Shown here: in pieces, positions 61,908 through 64,000 of the stretch
How the letters are laid out: each line of letters opens with the position of its first letter
Numbering within the stretch: position 1 is the stretch's first letter
NCBI GenBank assembly: GCA_900316005.1
Contig: ONBH01000001.1
Coordinates: forward strand, 62,001 to 126,000
DNA from: an uncultured Bacteroidales bacterium
GTDB lineage: Bacteria > Bacteroidota > Bacteroidia > Bacteroidales > Paludibacteraceae
Direction of reading: 5' to 3'
DNA length: 64,000 nt
Position numbers and translations under genes: made by a program
The notes under the pieces: generated by a model
Seen by the model: the letters and a program-made list of their open reading frames with translations, nothing else
What the model was told of the DNA's origin: nothing
The model's database searches: none

Positions 61908-62273
61908 TTACACTTGGGGATGGAAAGACATTATTATTAGCCCAAGAATAACAACAGCCATTCCTACTATCTTATATACAGACATACTCTCATCAAAAAG
62001 CCAATAAGCACAAACGGTTAGAACCACATAACCAATGCTGTTGAAAACATATGCATAACTTACCTCTACTCGGCTGAGCACAACTATCCACAGCAAGATA
62101 CTTCCTAAGAAGCAAAACATAGCTCCCCATAACCATAGGTTAGTTATCATCGAACCTATATGAGATAGCATATTCTGCAAACCAACCTCTCCTTCAACCA
62201 ACATACCCTTTCGCATAAGCAATTGAGCAGCGCAGTTGAGTAATACACTCAATAATATCAATACTATATTCAT
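61908..62273 (-). CDS. small EamA/SMR-like transporter (ArnE type)
   Basis: 121 residues with four membrane helices (LILLSVLLNCAAQLLMRKG; LWLWGAMFCFLGSILLWIVV; SYAYVFNSIGYVVLTVCAYWLF; IVGMAVVILGLIIMSF). The pattern resembles ArnE/ArnF and other half-EamA proteins that flip undecaprenyl-phosphate sugars. It follows the HAD and UbiA genes, so it may move a polyprenyl-phosphate sugar outwards. Such proteins act as homo- or hetero-dimers; no partner is visible here. Overlaps the HAD gene by 4 bases. Confidence 0.82.
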   Translation of the reverse strand: MNIVLILLSVLLNCAAQLLMRKGMLVEGEVGLQNMLSHIGSMITNLWLWGAMFCFLGSILLWIVVLSRVEVSYAYVFNSIGYVVLTVCAYWLFDESMSVYKIVGMAVVILGLIIMSFHPQV

Positions 62274-62872
62274 TGTTCAAATTGTTTGTAATATCTCTCG
62301 TTTGCAAATTCCAATAATTCTTTATCTCCTCGGCTGTCACCATAAGCAATAATATATGGTTCAACGATTTTATTTTCTACTATCCATTTCTTCAAGCGCT
62401 CTACTTTCTCTTTCCCGTAGCAATTATTCGTTGCAAACTTGCCTGTCAGTATACCATTTTGTATCTCGGCTTGTGTTCCCAATAGACCATCTGCTTGTAA
62501 GGCAAATGCAAATGGTTGTACCCAAGTCTCAATACTTGCCGATAAAATAACCACCTTATCTCTTTTTTGCTTATGCTCGTTTATTGCTTTTAAGGCATCG
62601 GTGAGCAATAGTTTTTCCGCTTTGGTTTCATAAAATTTCTCCCCGAACTCATTAAACTTCTCTATGCTCATTCCTTTGAACAACCACGAGAATACGCGTT
62701 CTTTCGTTTTGCTATTATCATATAAGTGCAGTTTCATTAGCACAAGCCAAGGCAGATGCACAAACATTCCCCAATAGAGCGCTGCACTACCTTTCGCAAA
62801 ACGGATAAACTCTATCAGCGTATCCTTGCGCGTAATCGTGCCATCAAAATCAAAAACCGCTACTCGTGTCAT
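62270..62872 (-). CDS. HAD-IB family phosphatase
   Basis: 200 residues from ATG 62872 (MTRVAVFDFDGTITRKDTLIEF), which overlaps the UbiA stop as ATGA. HAD motifs: DFDGTIT (I), VVILSASIETWVQPF (II), KEKVERLKKW (III Lys) and AYGDSRGDKELLEFA (IV). Size and motifs fit the SerB-like IB class. Linked to a polyprenyl-phosphate phosphoribosyltransferase, it could remove the 5-phosphate from polyprenyl-phosphoryl-ribose-5-P, a job done in mycobacteria by a different phosphatase. That role is an inference. Confidence 0.88.
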   Translation of the reverse strand: MTRVAVFDFDGTITRKDTLIEFIRFAKGSAALYWGMFVHLPWLVLMKLHLYDNSKTKERVFSWLFKGMSIEKFNEFGEKFYETKAEKLLLTDALKAINEHKQKRDKVVILSASIETWVQPFAFALQADGLLGTQAEIQNGILTGKFATNNCYGKEKVERLKKWIVENKIVEPYIIAYGDSRGDKELLEFANERYYKQFEQ

Positions 62873-63762
62873 ACATACAATATGATTGCAAATGCGATTA
62901 ACCAACCGGCTATACACAGCAGAATAAACCGATCTTTCAACAATATCTTCGTCGGACTACCACTCCTTATATCCACAATCGTGATTTGCAAATAGCGGAT
63001 TATTCCTGCCAGCACAAAAATGGAGGTTAGATACAGATACTCACTACCTACTCGCGCTATTACACTATCCGAGATCGTGTACATGATATAGCACACCATT
63101 GTCAGCGTTGCCACAATCGTTAATGCTTGGTTCATAAAGGCTGTATTATATCTGTCTATTCCCTTGCGGCGTGTTGTTCCTGTCGCCTCCCACTCGACTA
63201 CATCATCTCTTCGTTTAGCAAATGCTAAGAACAAAGCCAACAGGAATGTCATCAATACAATCCAGGTGGAAATATAGATGTGTGCATTGACTCCACCTGC
63301 AAATACTCGCAGCACAAATCCGATTGCTATAATAAACACATCCAATATCGGAATCTGTTTCAACTTAGTCGAATAAGCGAGATTCATCACCACGTAGGAT
63401 AATATGATCATCCAAAGGTAGGTGCAATTATCCAGCGCGAATATGTCCATCAATAGCAATCCTGCTGAAATCATCCAACATAGCGCAGTAATCACATACC
63501 CCTGTGCCACCGATATAGCACCCGATGCAATGGGTCGCTTGCATTTCTTCGGATGTAATCTGTCTGCTTCTACATCATAGATATCATTGAAGCAATAGAT
63601 GCTACTTGCGGCAAAATTGAACGCAAAGAATGCCACCAAACTCGGTTGCCAGTAACTCCATTCTAACAAATGCCGATCAAAGAACAACGGAAGAAAGACG
63701 AACATATTTTTCATCCATTGCTCAATGCGCATTAGGCGTAATATTTGAATTATTCGATTCAT
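62869..63762 (-). CDS. UbiA-family polyprenyl-phosphate phosphoribosyltransferase
   Basis: 297 residues, about eight or nine membrane helices. First Asp-rich motif NDIYDVEADRLHPKKCKRPIASG; the second region reads YSTKLKQIPILDVFIIAIGFVLRVFAGG. Both match decaprenyl-phosphate phosphoribosyltransferase (mycobacterial UbiA/Rv3806c), which moves 5-phosphoribose from PRPP to polyprenyl phosphate, better than ubiquinone UbiA or menaquinone MenA. It is the first gene of the leftward operon and follows a structured leader. Confidence 0.88.
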   Translation of the reverse strand: MNRIIQILRLMRIEQWMKNMFVFLPLFFDRHLLEWSYWQPSLVAFFAFNFAASSIYCFNDIYDVEADRLHPKKCKRPIASGAISVAQGYVITALCWMISAGLLLMDIFALDNCTYLWMIILSYVVMNLAYSTKLKQIPILDVFIIAIGFVLRVFAGGVNAHIYISTWIVLMTFLLALFLAFAKRRDDVVEWEATGTTRRKGIDRYNTAFMNQALTIVATLTMVCYIMYTISDSVIARVGSEYLYLTSIFVLAGIIRYLQITIVDIRSGSPTKILLKDRFILLCIAGWLIAFAIILYV

Positions 63763-63797
63763 AAGTCAATAGTATCAATCCTACCAAACGTAAAAAT

Positions 63798-63846
63798 CCC
63801 CGTCATGACATATCTGGCTGTTTGCCAAATCCTTGTCAAGACGGGG
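63798..63846 (-). promoter_or_regulatory. large leader hairpin 2, terminator-like
   Basis: On the minus strand CCCCGTCTTGACA pairs with TGTCATGACGGGG (13 bp, one mismatch) around a 23-base loop that has its own TGGC/GCCA stem, then ATTTTTA. It sits about 36 bases before the UbiA start and may attenuate transcription. Confidence 0.65.
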
Positions 63847-63868
63847 AAAACTAAAGTTTCTGCTGTCT

Positions 63869-63901
63869 AAAAAACGCGGATTCCTTTTTTTGCTTATCCG
63901 C
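63869..63901 (-). terminator. leader hairpin 1, attenuator-like
   Basis: On the minus strand GCGGAT pairs with ATCCGC around an A-rich loop and is followed by GTTTTTT. It looks like an intrinsic terminator inside the 5' leader of the polysaccharide operon. Further upstream lie a GTCC...GGAC stem (63910-63936) and a TCCTAGGA palindrome (63911-63918). Confidence 0.7.
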
Positions 63902-64000
63902 TGATAGAGGTCCTAGGAAAACCCGATAATACGGACAAGCAATGCAGAAACCCACGCTGTGTATAGATGAGCGCACACACGCGTACTTTAATAGCTACGC

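Overview
The window comes from a member of the Bacteroidota, most likely order Bacteroidales. At least ten promoters have the phylum's TTTG / TAnnTTTG architecture with an exact 20-base spacer. Other phylum markers are a type IX secretion plug protein (DUF5103), a BtuB/BtuG-type cobalamin locus behind a B12 riboswitch, truncated T9SS-like C-terminal tails, and a Wzc/OPX capsule export set. I saw no rRNA, CRISPR array or intact insertion sequence. One tRNA (Thr, CGT) is present.

Layout. (1) 0.2-8.6 kb (+): glycan operon: a WbsX glycosyltransferase fused in frame to an exported CotH-like domain, GT4, GT2, a nucleotide-sugar epimerase, a polyprenyl-phosphate sugar-1-P transferase fused to a DegT aminotransferase, and a short PglC/WcfS-type transferase. 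(2) 8.6-18.5 kb (+): housekeeping run ftsY, rlmH, lipoprotein nitroreductase, prmA, mnmE, yicC, gmk, nadD, WalJ-like MBL hydrolase, polyprenol-P-mannose synthase-like GT2, M23 lipoprotein, panB. (3) 18.8-29.05 kb (-): cobalamin-riboswitch operon of btuB, a BtuG-like propeller lipoprotein and three secreted proteins (two with DUF4465, one of these with GLUG repeats). (4) 29.28-29.36 kb (-): tRNA-Thr with a duplicated 3' end. (5) 29.7-31.0 kb (+): T9SS plug protein. (6) 31.0-40.5 kb (-): capsule/exopolysaccharide set of Wzc tyrosine kinase, two OPX lipoproteins, WlbA-like dehydrogenase, long sugar-phosphate transferase, deacetylase, S1/P1 nuclease, GtrB-like GT2. (7) 40.6-46.2 kb: Crp/Fnr regulator, a small unknown, M23 peptidase, YgiQ radical SAM protein, dnaX.

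(8) 46.2-51.7 kb: accessory region with three different AAA ATPases that each end in a PD-(D/E)XK-like motif, separated by strong hairpin terminators, repeats and a fragment of a glycosyltransferase gene. (9) 51.7-64 kb (-): an AT-richer polysaccharide operon read leftward from a structured, attenuator-like leader. It holds a UbiA-type polyprenyl-phosphate phosphoribosyltransferase, HAD phosphatase, small EamA/SMR transporter, multipass membrane protein, pyruvyltransferase, F420-dehydrogenase-beta-like Fe-S protein, deacetylase, three GT2 and one GT8 glycosyltransferases, a COG5610-type HAD protein and a small basic protein.

Recurring oddity: many gene boundaries carry short tandem 'word' repeats (for example TTGATAGTTGA, CGGTTCTCGG, ATTCATT), different at each site, usually just before a start codon. 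In several genes (ygiQ, prmA, btuB, a deacetylase, dnaX, three signal peptides) such repeats are translated in frame. The best candidates for undescribed biology are this repeat phenomenon, the two domain fusions in the first glycan operon, the three-ATPase array, and the polyprenyl-phosphoribose-type pathway at the right end.
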